From Streptomyces neyagawaensis (GTDB lineage: Bacteria; Actinomycetota; Actinomycetes; Streptomycetales; Streptomycetaceae): a stretch of DNA of 64,000 bases. Made by a program: the position numbers and the translations under genes. Shown here piece after piece: positions 24,891 to 33,061 of this stretch; position 1 is the first letter of the stretch; the number at the start of each line of letters is the position of its first letter. Location: assembly GCF_023516595.1 (NCBI RefSeq), contig NZ_JAMGBG010000074.1:20046-84045 (forward strand). Reading direction: 5' to 3'. The notes below the pieces were generated by a model, which saw only the letters and a list, made by a program, of their open reading frames with translations, did no database searches and was not told the DNA's origin.

Positions 24891-24993
24891 GAGTGCTCCT
24901 GGTGCGCGGCGACTGAGTTGCCCGGCCAGGATAGGCATGCGGTGGGACAATGAGATGAACGAGACGGGTGATCCCCTGTTCAGGAGGTGGATC

Positions 24994-25431
24994 ATGGGAC
25001 AGGCGCGCGAGGTCATGGACCAGCTCACCGAGGCCCTCACCACACATCAGGACCCGAAGACCATCGGCAACCTCTTCGCGGAGGACGCCGTCGCCCACAC
25101 GCCGGACGGCGGGGAGATACGCGGCCGGGAGAACATCGCCGAGTACTGGCGCCAGATGACGGACGCCGTACCCGAGGGCCGCTACGAGCCGCTCAGCGCC
25201 TTCGAGGTCGGCGACACCGCGATCGACGAGGGCATCTACAGCGGCAGGAACACCGGCCCCCTGGCACTCCCCGACGGCACGACCCTGCCGGCGACCCACA
25301 AGGACATCACCCTGCACGGCGTGGACTTCGCGAAGGTGGAGAACGGCCAGATCACCAGCTACCGGCTGTACTTCGACCAGATGGAGTTCCTGGGCCAACT
25401 GGGCCTGCTGCCGGAGGAACTGAAGCAGTAG
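24994..25431 (+). CDS. SnoaL/NTF2-like protein
   Basis: 145 residues. The start is fixed by AGGAGG directly before GGATCATG. The sequence has the NTF2-like alpha+beta-cone pattern: VMDQLTEALTTHQDPKTIGNLFAEDAVAHTPDGGEIRGRENIAEYWRQM ... VDFAKVENGQITSYRLYFDQMEFLGQLGL, typical of SnoaL-like polyketide-cyclase or ester-cyclase relatives. Small cytoplasmic enzyme or binding protein; ligand unknown. Divergent from the SDR with a 103-bp gap. Confidence 0.8.
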   Translation: MGQAREVMDQLTEALTTHQDPKTIGNLFAEDAVAHTPDGGEIRGRENIAEYWRQMTDAVPEGRYEPLSAFEVGDTAIDEGIYSGRNTGPLALPDGTTLPATHKDITLHGVDFAKVENGQITSYRLYFDQMEFLGQLGLLPEELKQ

Positions 25432-25556
25432 CAACCAGGACAGGACGAGGCTGCCCACCGGAAGAACCGAGCGCCACCGGAGGGTGGGTCCAAGCAGCAG
25501 CTCGCTCAGGGCTCCCGGCATGGTGATCACGCAGTCGTGCCCGGTCGGCAGTTCCC

Positions 25557-25721
25557 GTGTCCGTGCCGGGGGAGCCGTTGGGCTGTGCACCGGTGACGGG
25601 CCGTCGGACGACGCCTTCCGGCTCCGCGCCGACGCAGTTGGAGTCGAGCATCGCGCACCTGACGCACATCGGCGCCGCCCGCGCCGAGTACGACACCCGC
25701 CCTGGCTCCTCGCCCGCCTGA
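25557..25721 (+). CDS. Possible short ORF (54 aa), unknown
   Basis: From GTG 25557 (or 25563) to TGA 25721. The third codon position is G or C in all but five of 54 codons, and the C-terminus (APTQLESSIAHLTHIGAARAEYDTRPGSSPA) looks protein-like. No ribosome-binding site is evident, and the opposite strand shows similar bias over part of the stretch, so this may be a gene remnant. The 345-bp gap at 25432-25776 holds only this and the rtcB terminator. Confidence 0.25.
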   Translation: MSVPGEPLGCAPVTGRRTTPSGSAPTQLESSIAHLTHIGAARAEYDTRPGSSPA

Positions 25722-25733
25722 CGCAGCACGGCG

Positions 25734-25770
25734 GGCGGGAGGCGGCGGTGCCGCACCGCCGCCTCCCGCC
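25734..25770. terminator. Strong hairpin downstream of rtcB
   Basis: Perfect 17-bp stem (25734-25750 with 25754-25770, starting GGCGGGAGGCGG) and a 3-nt loop, ending 7 bp from the rtcB stop. Likely intrinsic-type terminator. Confidence 0.8.
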
Positions 25771-25776
25771 CCGTGG

Positions 25777-26970
25777 TCACCCCTTGACGCAGACGACCTG
25801 CTTCAGCTTCGCCACGACCTCGACCAGGTCCCGCTGCTGGTCGATGACCTGCTCGATCGGCTTGTAGGCGCCCGGGATCTCGTCGACGACGCCGGAGTCC
25901 TTGCGGCACTCCACGCCCCGCGTCTGCTCCTCCAGGTCCTTCGTCGTGAAGCGACGCTTCGCCGCGTTGCGGCTCATCCGCCGGCCCGCGCCGTGGGACG
26001 CGGAGTTGAACGCCTTCTCGTTCCCGAGGCCCTTCACGATGTAGGAACCGGTGCCCATCGACCCGGGAATGATCCCGTAGTCGCCGGAGCCGGCCCGGAT
26101 CGCGCCCTTGCGGGTCACGAGGAGGTCCATGCCGTCGTAGCGCTCCTCGGCCACGTAGTTGTGGTGTGCGCTGATCTCGGGCTCGAAGGTGGGCTTCGCC
26201 TTCCTGAACTCCTTGCGGACGACGTCCTTGAGGAGCGCCATCATGATCGAGCGGTTGTACTTCGCGTACTCCTGCGCCCAGAACAGGTCGTTGCGGTAGG
26301 CCGCCATCTGCGGGGTGTCCGCGACGAAGACGGCGAGGTCGCGGTCGACCAGGCCCTGGTTGTGCGGCAGTTTCTGCGCCACGCCGATGTGGTGCTCCGC
26401 GAGCTCCTTGCCGATGTTGCGGGAGCCGGAGTGCAGCATGAGCCAGACAGAACCGGTCGAATCCGTGCAAATTTCGACAAAGTGATTCCCGCTACCCAGG
26501 GTTCCTATCTGCTTCTGTGCCCGCTCATGACGGAATTTGACCGCTTCCGCCACGCCGTCGAAACGCCCCCAGAAGCCGTCCCACCCCGCCGAGGCGAAGC
26601 CGTACAGCTGCCCCGGGTCGACGGGCTCGTCATGCATCCCCCGCCCCACCGGAATCGCCTGTTCGATCCGCGACCGCAGGCGGGAGAGGTCGCCCGGCAG
26701 GTCGTTGGCGGTCAGGGACGTCTTCACCGCGGACATGCCGCAGCCGATGTCCACGCCCACGGCCGCGGGGCACACCGCACCCTGCATCGCGATGACCGAC
26801 CCGACCGTCGCCCCCTTCCCGTAGTGCACGTCCGGCATGACGGCCAGCCCCTTGATCCAGGGGAGGGTCGCGACATTGCGGAGCTGCTGGAGGGCGACGT
26901 CCTCCACCGACGCGGGGTCGGTCCACATCCGGATCGGCACCTTCGCGCCCGGTATCTCTACGTACGACAT
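25777..26970 (-). CDS. rtcB: RNA-splicing ligase RtcB
   Basis: 397 residues from ATG 26970 (MSYVEIPGAKVPIRMW). All RtcB motifs are present: PDVHYGKGATVGSVIA, GVDIGCGMSAVKT, metal-binding GSGNHFVE, HSGSRNIGK, RRMSRNAAKRRF, and SHGAGR carrying the His that is guanylylated. RtcB joins 2',3'-cyclic phosphate or 3'-phosphate ends to 5'-OH ends using GTP and Mn, repairing tRNA or rRNA after ribonuclease damage. It is a lone gene with its own terminator; no rtcA or archease gene is next to it. A stretch at about 26440-26550 has unusually many A/T-ending codons for this genome (see findings). Confidence 0.95.
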   Translation of the reverse strand: MSYVEIPGAKVPIRMWTDPASVEDVALQQLRNVATLPWIKGLAVMPDVHYGKGATVGSVIAMQGAVCPAAVGVDIGCGMSAVKTSLTANDLPGDLSRLRSRIEQAIPVGRGMHDEPVDPGQLYGFASAGWDGFWGRFDGVAEAVKFRHERAQKQIGTLGSGNHFVEICTDSTGSVWLMLHSGSRNIGKELAEHHIGVAQKLPHNQGLVDRDLAVFVADTPQMAAYRNDLFWAQEYAKYNRSIMMALLKDVVRKEFRKAKPTFEPEISAHHNYVAEERYDGMDLLVTRKGAIRAGSGDYGIIPGSMGTGSYIVKGLGNEKAFNSASHGAGRRMSRNAAKRRFTTKDLEEQTRGVECRKDSGVVDEIPGAYKPIEQVIDQQRDLVEVVAKLKQVVCVKG

Positions 26971-27185
26971 CTCAGCCTCATCCCCCAGCAATTCCTGCAA
27001 AAGTCTCAAAACGCAAAACCGGCGCCAAGGTCAACGAAAGGGATGCCGGACCGGCGTCCGCGGCAGTGCGTGCGATACACATGGTGCCCGGGGGTCACCC
27101 CCGGTCGGCAAGCGAAATACCCACAGACCACAGGACAGAACTGCGCAGGCGTCCTCCAGGGACCCCGTCGAGAGGAGCCCCCACG

Positions 27186-28085
27186 GTGCAGCGGAAGGCG
27201 TACGTACCCGGCATCGCCGTGCTCCTCGCGGCAGCGCTGACCGCGTGCACGGGATCGGGCGACGACGGCACCCCGGACGACCCACGCCCCGGCGAGGTCA
27301 CCGCGTCCGCCTCGACCGCGCAGCCCGGCCGCTACGACACGCTCCCCGAAGCCTGCGGCTCCATCGACGACGACACCCTCGAAGCCCTCCTCCCCGGCCT
27401 GAAGCAACTCCCGGACGCGGAGCAGCGCGAGGAGGCGTACGAGGGACGGGCGACGCTCACCTACGACACGGACCGGAAGGCCGGCTGCCGCTGGAAGGTG
27501 GAGTCGCCGACCGCCACCGACTATCTGTTCGTCGACTTCGAGCGCGTGGTGTCGTTCAACGGCACGGTCAGCGACGACAGCAAGGCGCAGGAGGTGTACG
27601 GCGGCAAGGTGGCGGCCGCGGACCTCCCGGAGCCGTCGCCGAGCACGTCCGAGGGGGACGAGGGGAATGGCGGGGAGGGTGACGCCGGCTCGTCGGCGGC
27701 TCCGTCGCAGAGCGCTTCCCCTGCCGACTCCCCCAAGTCCTCCAAGTCCTCCAAGCCGTCCGACTCTTCCGGTTCATCCGACTCTTCCGGTTCCCCTAAT
27801 TCATCCAGTTCTTCCGATGCGTCCGGTTCCGCTTCCGCGTCCGCCACTCCCGCCTCTCTTCAGCCCCGCACGCTCGACGGCCTCGGGGACGAGGCGTTCC
27901 TCGACGACGCGCTCGGGACGAGTCGGCAGCGCACGGTGACTGTGGTGTTCCGCACGTCGAATGTGCTCGTGACGGTCGAGTACGAGGAGCAGCCGGCGAC
28001 GACGACGGATGTGCCGGACAGCGAGGAAATGCAGGACAAGGCCCGGAATCTGGCCGAGTTGCTCGCGGAGGCGTTCGACGAGTGA
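27186..28085 (+). CDS. Ser-rich lipoprotein, DUF3558-like
   Basis: 299 residues from GTG 27186, with GAGAGGAG 8-9 nt upstream. Lipoprotein signal ending in LTAC at about residue 20. A first conserved piece (LPEACGSIDDDTLEALLPGLK ... AGCRWKVESPTATDYLFVDFERV) has the C...W pattern of actinobacterial DUF3558-type lipoproteins. Residues about 165-225 are a Ser/Asp/Pro-rich linker (SSKSSKPSDSSGSSDSSGS) and the C-terminal piece (LDGLGDEAFLDDAL ... TVVFRTSNVLVTVEYEE) resumes the fold. Surface-anchored; function unknown. A related lipoprotein follows at 28201, suggesting an old duplication. Confidence 0.8.
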   Translation: MQRKAYVPGIAVLLAAALTACTGSGDDGTPDDPRPGEVTASASTAQPGRYDTLPEACGSIDDDTLEALLPGLKQLPDAEQREEAYEGRATLTYDTDRKAGCRWKVESPTATDYLFVDFERVVSFNGTVSDDSKAQEVYGGKVAAADLPEPSPSTSEGDEGNGGEGDAGSSAAPSQSASPADSPKSSKSSKPSDSSGSSDSSGSPNSSSSSDASGSASASATPASLQPRTLDGLGDEAFLDDALGTSRQRTVTVVFRTSNVLVTVEYEEQPATTTDVPDSEEMQDKARNLAELLAEAFDE

Positions 28086-28200
28086 GCGGTTTCCGGGGGT
28101 GCGGCGGGCGGCCTGCCGAACCCCCTGATTCAGGACCGCGTTTCCTCCTCACCGCGTACCGTGGCCCCTCGGACCCGATCCGACCGCAGGAACCACGAGC

Positions 28201-29205
28201 GTGATGAACGTCATGAGTGAAGGAACCATGCAACGAGCCGCAGAGTCAGGTCATCGTCAGCAGCAGTCGCGTACCGCGCGGGGCACGGGCGTCGCTCGTG
28301 CCGGGCGTCCGGGGCGGGCACGGGTGCTCGTCGGCACCGCTGTCGTCCCGGTGATGCTGGTGGCGGTCGGCTGTTCGTCGGACTCCGGCTCCGGCGACGC
28401 GTCGGGGGACAAGCCGTCCGCGGGGGCGACCTCGACGCCGACGAAGTCGGCGACGCCCCAGGTGGTCGCGGCGGCGTACGCGGTGCTGCCGGACGCGTGC
28501 GAGGTGTTCACGTCGAAGTCGCTGAAGTCGCTGGTCCCGCAGGGCACGAAGTCGGGGAAGGCGATCAACACCGCCGAGGAGAACGTGACCGGCGACTGCC
28601 GCTGGACCAGCCTCGACAACAACGGTGTGGACGGTTCGCAGTACCGCTGGCTGAGTGTGTCGCTGCATCTGCTGGCGTCGGACGCGGCGAACGGTCCGGG
28701 CGAGGACCGGGCGCACGAGGCGTTCGAGTCGAAGGTGACCGCCGCGAAGGCGGTGAAGGGCGCGAAGAACGTCAAGACGGAGCCGGTGACGGGCACGGGC
28801 GACGAGGCGACGGCGGTGCGCTACGACCTGAAGAAGGACGGCGACACCTTCAAGCAGCAGACGATCGTCGTGCGCACGGAGAACGTGGTCGTCACCCTCG
28901 ACTACAACGGCGCCGGTCTGGCCGGTGACAAGACCCCGGACCCGGCGGGGCTGCTGAAGTCGGCGAAGTCCGCGGCCAAGGAGGTCGTGGAGGCGGTCGA
29001 GGACGCGAACGACGGTGATGGCGGCAAGTCGTCCCCGTCGGCCGGCGCGTCGAAGTCGCCGTCCAAGTCCGCGTCGAAGTCGCCGTCGAAGGGCGCCACG
29101 AAGGCGGCGGGCTCGGGTTCCGGCTCGGATCTGGGCACAGGATCCGACTCGGGTTCCAAGACCTCGACGAGCGGCTCGTCGTCCACGCGGAAGACCTCGC
29201 GGTAG
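28201..29205 (+). CDS. DUF3558-like lipoprotein, paralogue of the preceding gene
   Basis: 334 residues from GTG 28201, with AGGAA 8 nt upstream; ATG 28228 is an alternative. After an unusually long basic n-region comes the hydrophobic segment VLVGTAVVPVMLVAVGC with a lipobox Cys near residue 58. The conserved core LPDACEVFTSKSLKSLVPQG ... GDCRWTS ... RWLSVSLHLLA ... VVVRTENVVVTLDYNG parallels the upstream lipoprotein. The tail is Ser/Lys/Gly repeats (SKSPSKSASKSPSKG). Probably anchored outside the membrane; role unknown. Confidence 0.8.
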   Translation: MMNVMSEGTMQRAAESGHRQQQSRTARGTGVARAGRPGRARVLVGTAVVPVMLVAVGCSSDSGSGDASGDKPSAGATSTPTKSATPQVVAAAYAVLPDACEVFTSKSLKSLVPQGTKSGKAINTAEENVTGDCRWTSLDNNGVDGSQYRWLSVSLHLLASDAANGPGEDRAHEAFESKVTAAKAVKGAKNVKTEPVTGTGDEATAVRYDLKKDGDTFKQQTIVVRTENVVVTLDYNGAGLAGDKTPDPAGLLKSAKSAAKEVVEAVEDANDGDGGKSSPSAGASKSPSKSASKSPSKGATKAAGSGSGSDLGTGSDSGSKTSTSGSSSTRKTSR

Positions 29206-29310
29206 CGGACGCGCACGACCGTTCGGCAGCGGGTCGGTCGAGCCGGGCCGGCGTAGTGCCCAACTCGTAATGCGCGGCAGGTGACGCCCGCCCCCACCAG
29301 GGCTTTCGTC

Positions 29311-29340
29311 CGGGCCCGGTCCTCTCGTGGGCCGGGCCCG
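29311..29340. terminator. Hairpin downstream of the second lipoprotein
   Basis: CGGGCCCGG (29311-29319) and CCGGGCCCG (29332-29340), a perfect 9-bp stem with a 12-nt loop, 106 bp after the lipoprotein stop and 79 bp before the DUF2637 start. Possible terminator. Confidence 0.45.
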
Positions 29341-29419
29341 ATGCGTACCGGCAACCCGTTTGCCGTACACATGTGCCACCCTGTTGCGCGCAACAACACG
29401 CAAGGGGAGGGGAGTACGG

Positions 29420-30823
29420 GTGGCCGCGCCAATGCAGCTGACTCGAATGCACCGCGTTCTCATCGGCGTGGTCGTGTTCGGCGCCGTCATCATCGCCGGG
29501 ATCGGCTTCGCGGGTTCCTACGCGGCGGTGCGGGAACTGGCCGTCAAGAAGGGCTTCGGGAACTTCTCCTACGTCTTCCCGATCGGTATCGACGCGGGTA
29601 TCTGTGTCCTGCTGGCCCTGGACCTGCTGCTGACCTGGATCCGCATCCCCTTCCCCCTGCTGCGTCAGACGGCGTGGCTGCTGACGGCGGCGACGATCGC
29701 GTTCAACGGCGCGGCGGCCTGGCCGGACCCGCTGGGTGTGGGCATGCACGCGGTGATCCCGATCCTGTTCGTGGTGTCGGTGGAGGCGGCGCGGCACGCG
29801 ATCGGCCGTATCGCCGACATCACCGCCGACAAGCACATGGAGGGCGTGCGCCTCACGCGCTGGCTGCTCTCGCCCGTTCCCACGTTCCTTCTCTGGCGCC
29901 GGATGAAGCTGTGGGAGCTGCGCTCCTACGACCAGGTGATCAAGCTGGAGCAGGAACGTCTCGTCTATCAGGCCCGCCTGCGCTCCCGCTTCGGCCGGGC
30001 GTGGCGCCGCAAGGCCCCGGTGGAGTCCCTGATGCCGCTGCGCCTGGCCCGCTACGGCGTCCCCCTGGCGGACACGGCCCCGGCGGGCCTGGCGGCGGCG
30101 GGCATCGAGCCGGCGCTGCTGCCGCCGGCGCCGCAGGTCGAGGTCGACCTGGCCGCGGGGGACCGTGCCGCCGGTTCGGCCCGGGCGGGGGTGGCCGCGC
30201 CCGCCGCCGAGCAGCGCCGCCAGCTGGAGAGCGTCCCCGCCCCGCGGCAGCCGGAGCGCCCCGAGTACGAGCAGCGGGGGTACGCCGAGCAGGAACCGCC
30301 GCCCGAGGAGAGCCCCTGGCTGCACGCCCGCCACCCGCAGGAGGTCCCCTACCAGGGCGGCTACGACCCGTCGTACGACCCTGAGGAGGAGTACGAGCGG
30401 TGGTACGAGGAGCAGGACCCGGAGCAGTACCAGCGGGAGCAGTACCCGCCCGACCAGTACCAGGCTGAGCAGTACCAGGGGGAGCAGTACCCGGCCGAGC
30501 AGTACCAGCAGCAGCTGTTCGAGGGCCCCGAGGCCGAGCCGCAGGAGCCCTCGCCCGAGGAGACCGGCAGCTTCCCCATCCCGGCGGGTCCGGGCCGCAC
30601 CCGTGAGCTGGGCGAGGGCGGCGGCACCCCGGAGCCGGACGAAGAGGCGTACTACCAGGTCTTCAAGCAGTCGATCAACGGCAGCTACCCGACGCCTCGG
30701 GAGTTCAGCGAGAACGTGGAGGCCGAGTTCAGTCTCTCCCTCGCCCCGGAGCAGTCCAAGCGCATGGTCACCCGCTTCACCAACCGCTACAACGCGGAGC
30801 TGGAGGAGGACCACATCGCGTAG
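29420..30823 (+). CDS. DUF2637 (SpdB-like) membrane protein with EQYx repeats
   Basis: 467 residues from GTG 29420 with GGGGAG upstream. The N-terminal 140 residues hold four membrane helices (VLIGVVVFGAVIIAGIGFAGSYAAV, YVFPIGIDAGICVLLALDLLL, WLLTAATIAFNGAAAW, AVIPILFVVSVEAARHAI), the DUF2637 signature related to Spd spread proteins of conjugative elements. A basic cytoplasmic part follows, then a low-complexity Pro/Glu/Gln/Tyr region with EQYQ/EQYP repeats (about residues 330-370). The last 55 residues (YYQVFKQSINGSYPTPREFSENVEAEF) look like a small HTH-type module. Chromosomal DUF2637 proteins beside lysS are common in Streptomyces; the role is not established. Confidence 0.8.
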   Translation: MAAPMQLTRMHRVLIGVVVFGAVIIAGIGFAGSYAAVRELAVKKGFGNFSYVFPIGIDAGICVLLALDLLLTWIRIPFPLLRQTAWLLTAATIAFNGAAAWPDPLGVGMHAVIPILFVVSVEAARHAIGRIADITADKHMEGVRLTRWLLSPVPTFLLWRRMKLWELRSYDQVIKLEQERLVYQARLRSRFGRAWRRKAPVESLMPLRLARYGVPLADTAPAGLAAAGIEPALLPPAPQVEVDLAAGDRAAGSARAGVAAPAAEQRRQLESVPAPRQPERPEYEQRGYAEQEPPPEESPWLHARHPQEVPYQGGYDPSYDPEEEYERWYEEQDPEQYQREQYPPDQYQAEQYQGEQYPAEQYQQQLFEGPEAEPQEPSPEETGSFPIPAGPGRTRELGEGGGTPEPDEEAYYQVFKQSINGSYPTPREFSENVEAEFSLSLAPEQSKRMVTRFTNRYNAELEEDHIA

Positions 30824-30854
30824 GCGATGCCCGGCACGGACCGACGACACGGAC

Positions 30855-30893
30855 GGAGGGGGCGCCCGGTGGTGATCACCGGGCGCCCCCTCC
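30855..30893. terminator. Bidirectional terminator hairpin
   Basis: Perfect 17-bp stem (30855-30871 with 30877-30893, starting GGAGGGGGCGCCCGG) and a 5-nt loop, between the convergent DUF2637 (+) and lysS (-) genes. Confidence 0.8.
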
Positions 30894-30908
30894 TCGTATG
30901 GGCGGGTG

Positions 30909-32645
30909 CTACTCGCCGAGCAGTGCCCGTACCCGGTCCTGGCCCACCGCGAGGAGCAGCGTGGGCAGGCGCGGGCCGGTGTCACGGCCGACGAGCAGGT
31001 GGTAGAGCAGCGCGAAGAACGACCGCTGGGCGGTCTTGATCTCCGGCGGCAGCTCCTTGGGCGTGGCGTCCGCGGAGAACCCGGCCTGGACCTTGGGCAC
31101 GCCGTAGACGAGGTGGGTGAGCCCGTCGAGGGACCAGTGGTCGGCGAGTCCGTCGAGCAGCAGCCTGAGGGAGCCCTGCGCCTGCTCGTCGAGGGACTTC
31201 AGCAGCTCGGCGTCGGGTTCGTCGCGCACGATGGTCCGCTGGTCGGCGGGGACGTGCGTGTTGATCCAGGCCTCGGCCTTGTCGAGGCGGGGCCGTACGG
31301 CGTCGAGGGAGGACAGCGGGTCGGTGGGGTCGAGCTCGCTGAGGATGCGCAGGGTCTGGTCCTCGGCGCCCGCGGTGATGTCGGCGACGGACGCGAGGGT
31401 CCGGTACGGCATCGGGCGGGGCGTGCGGGGCAGCTCACCGGCGGCGGTGCGCACGGCACGGGAGTGGGCGGCCACGTCGGCCGGCAGCGCGGAGCCGTCG
31501 GCGACCTTGCCGTCGAGCTTGTCCCACTCGTCGTAGAGGCGCTGGATCTCCTGGTCGAAGGCGATCTTGAAGGACTGGTTGGGCCGGCGGCGGGCGTAGA
31601 GCCAGCGCAGGAGCTGCGGCTCCATGATCTTCAGCGCGTCGGCGGGGGTGGGCACGCCGCCCTTGGACGACGACATCTTGGCCATGCCGCTGATGCCGAC
31701 GAAGGCGTACATGGGGCCGATGGGCTGCTTGCCGCCGAAGATCCCGACGATCTGCCCGCCGACCTGGAAGGACGAACCCGGCGACGAGTGGTCGACGCCG
31801 CTGGGCTCGAAGACGACGCCCTCGTACGCCCAGCGCATCGGCCAGTCGACCTTCCAGACGAGCTTGCCGCGGTTGAACTCGTTCAGCGCGACGGTCTCGG
31901 CGAAGCCGCAGGCGGTGCAGGTGTAGGACAGCTCGGTGGTGTCGTCGTCGTAGGCGGTGACGGTGGTGAGGTCCTTCTCGCACTGCCCGCAGAAGGGCTT
32001 GTACGGGAAGTACCCGGCGGAGCCGGAGCTGCCGTCGTCCTCGGCGGCGGCGCCGGAGCCCTCCGCGGCCTCCAGCTCGGCCTCGTCGACCGGCTTCTGG
32101 GACTGCGGCTTCTTGGCCGGGTCCTTCTTGGTGCGGTACTGGGCGAGGATCGCGTCGATGTCGCCGCGGTGCTTCATGGCGTGCAGGATCTGCTCGCGGT
32201 ACGCGCCGGAGGTGTACTGCGCGGTCTGGCTGATCCCGTCGAACTCGACGCCCATCTCGGCGAGCGCGTCGACCATCGCGGCCTTGAAGTGCTCGGCCCA
32301 GTTGGGGTGGGCGGAGCCCTTGGGGGCCGGGACGGAGGTGAGGGGCTTGCCGATGTGCTCGGCCCAGCTGGCGTCGACGCCGTCGACACCGCCTGGGACC
32401 TTGCGGTAGCGGTCGTAGTCGTCCCAGGAGATCAGGTGCCGGACCTGGTGACCGCGCCGGCGGATCTCGTCGGCGACGAGGTGCGGCGTCATCACCTCGC
32501 GGAGGTTGCCCAGGTGGATGGGGCCGGACGGGGAGAGCCCGGACGCGACGACGACCGGTTTGCCCGGGGCCCGACGCTCCGACTCCTCGATGACCTCATC
32601 CGCGAAACGGGAGACCCAGTCGGTGGTCTCGGTGCTCTGAGCCAC
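30909..32645 (-). CDS. lysS: Class I lysyl-tRNA synthetase
   Basis: 578 residues from GTG 32645 (VAQSTETTDWVSRF); GTG 32654 is possible, but its GAGG lies only 2 nt away. Class I Rossmann-fold enzyme with the HIGH-type motif SPSGPIHLGNLREV and KMSSSKGG near residue 320, plus a Cys4-type zinc ribbon (FCGQCEKD ... YTCTACG). A Lys/Ala/Glu/Ser-rich insert (KKDPAKKPQSQKPVDEAELE) precedes the ribbon. It charges tRNA-Lys in the cytoplasm. The class I form is the archaeal/actinobacterial type, unrelated to the class II LysRS found in most bacteria. Divergent from argS across a large palindromic repeat. Confidence 0.95.
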   Translation of the reverse strand: MAQSTETTDWVSRFADEVIEESERRAPGKPVVVASGLSPSGPIHLGNLREVMTPHLVADEIRRRGHQVRHLISWDDYDRYRKVPGGVDGVDASWAEHIGKPLTSVPAPKGSAHPNWAEHFKAAMVDALAEMGVEFDGISQTAQYTSGAYREQILHAMKHRGDIDAILAQYRTKKDPAKKPQSQKPVDEAELEAAEGSGAAAEDDGSSGSAGYFPYKPFCGQCEKDLTTVTAYDDDTTELSYTCTACGFAETVALNEFNRGKLVWKVDWPMRWAYEGVVFEPSGVDHSSPGSSFQVGGQIVGIFGGKQPIGPMYAFVGISGMAKMSSSKGGVPTPADALKIMEPQLLRWLYARRRPNQSFKIAFDQEIQRLYDEWDKLDGKVADGSALPADVAAHSRAVRTAAGELPRTPRPMPYRTLASVADITAGAEDQTLRILSELDPTDPLSSLDAVRPRLDKAEAWINTHVPADQRTIVRDEPDAELLKSLDEQAQGSLRLLLDGLADHWSLDGLTHLVYGVPKVQAGFSADATPKELPPEIKTAQRSFFALLYHLLVGRDTGPRLPTLLLAVGQDRVRALLGE

Positions 32646-32770
32646 GATCGGCACGTCCTCTTTTTCTGAGTGTTCTCCGGGGCCGACCGGTACGGTCCCC
32701 GGCCGACGGGGCCCATTCTCCCAGCTCTGGCCATAACCACGAAACCGCGTTTCGAAGGGGGCCGGGCGCC

Positions 32771-32982
32771 TGATAGCTCGGGGGTGCGTGTTCGTTGGCG
32801 GGTGCGGGTGGTGTGTGGTTTCTCGCGCAGTTCCCCGCGCCCCTGAAAAGCACGGGCTGCGCCCGATGCTTTTCATATGAAGGGCGGGCTGCAGGCCCGT
32901 TCCCTTCAGGGGCGCGGGGAACTGCGCGAACAACCCCCCACCCTCCCGCACCCGCCAACGAACCCCCCGGCCCGAGCTATGA
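32771..32982. repeat. Large intergenic palindrome, copy 1
   Basis: About 210 bp of nested inverted repeats between lysS and argS. The inner arms (32823-32847 and 32905-32929; core CGCGCAGTTCCCCGCGCCCC) pair perfectly over 25 bp. Outer arms (32790-32808 with 32945-32963, containing GTTCGTTGGCGGGTGCGGG) pair over 19 bp, and AGCTCGGG/CCCGAGCT flank both sides. The centre has two further small stems, including AAAAGCA...TGCTTTT. A shorter version recurs at 37441-37551. The core sequence resembles an element I recall from intergenic regions of many Streptomyces genomes. The gap otherwise holds only the two tRNA-synthetase promoters. Confidence 0.85.
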
Positions 32983-33061
32983 CGCGCCAAAAACCCCTTT
33001 ACCCCCCGTGGGATACTGAACGACATCCATCCGTACCCCGAGGAGAACGGCTCCCCATCTC

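Noticed and set aside
32771..33019. Short ORFs across the lysS-argS gap
   Set aside because: They merely translate the palindromic repeat (AQFPAPLK, RGTARETT strings recur in both copies).
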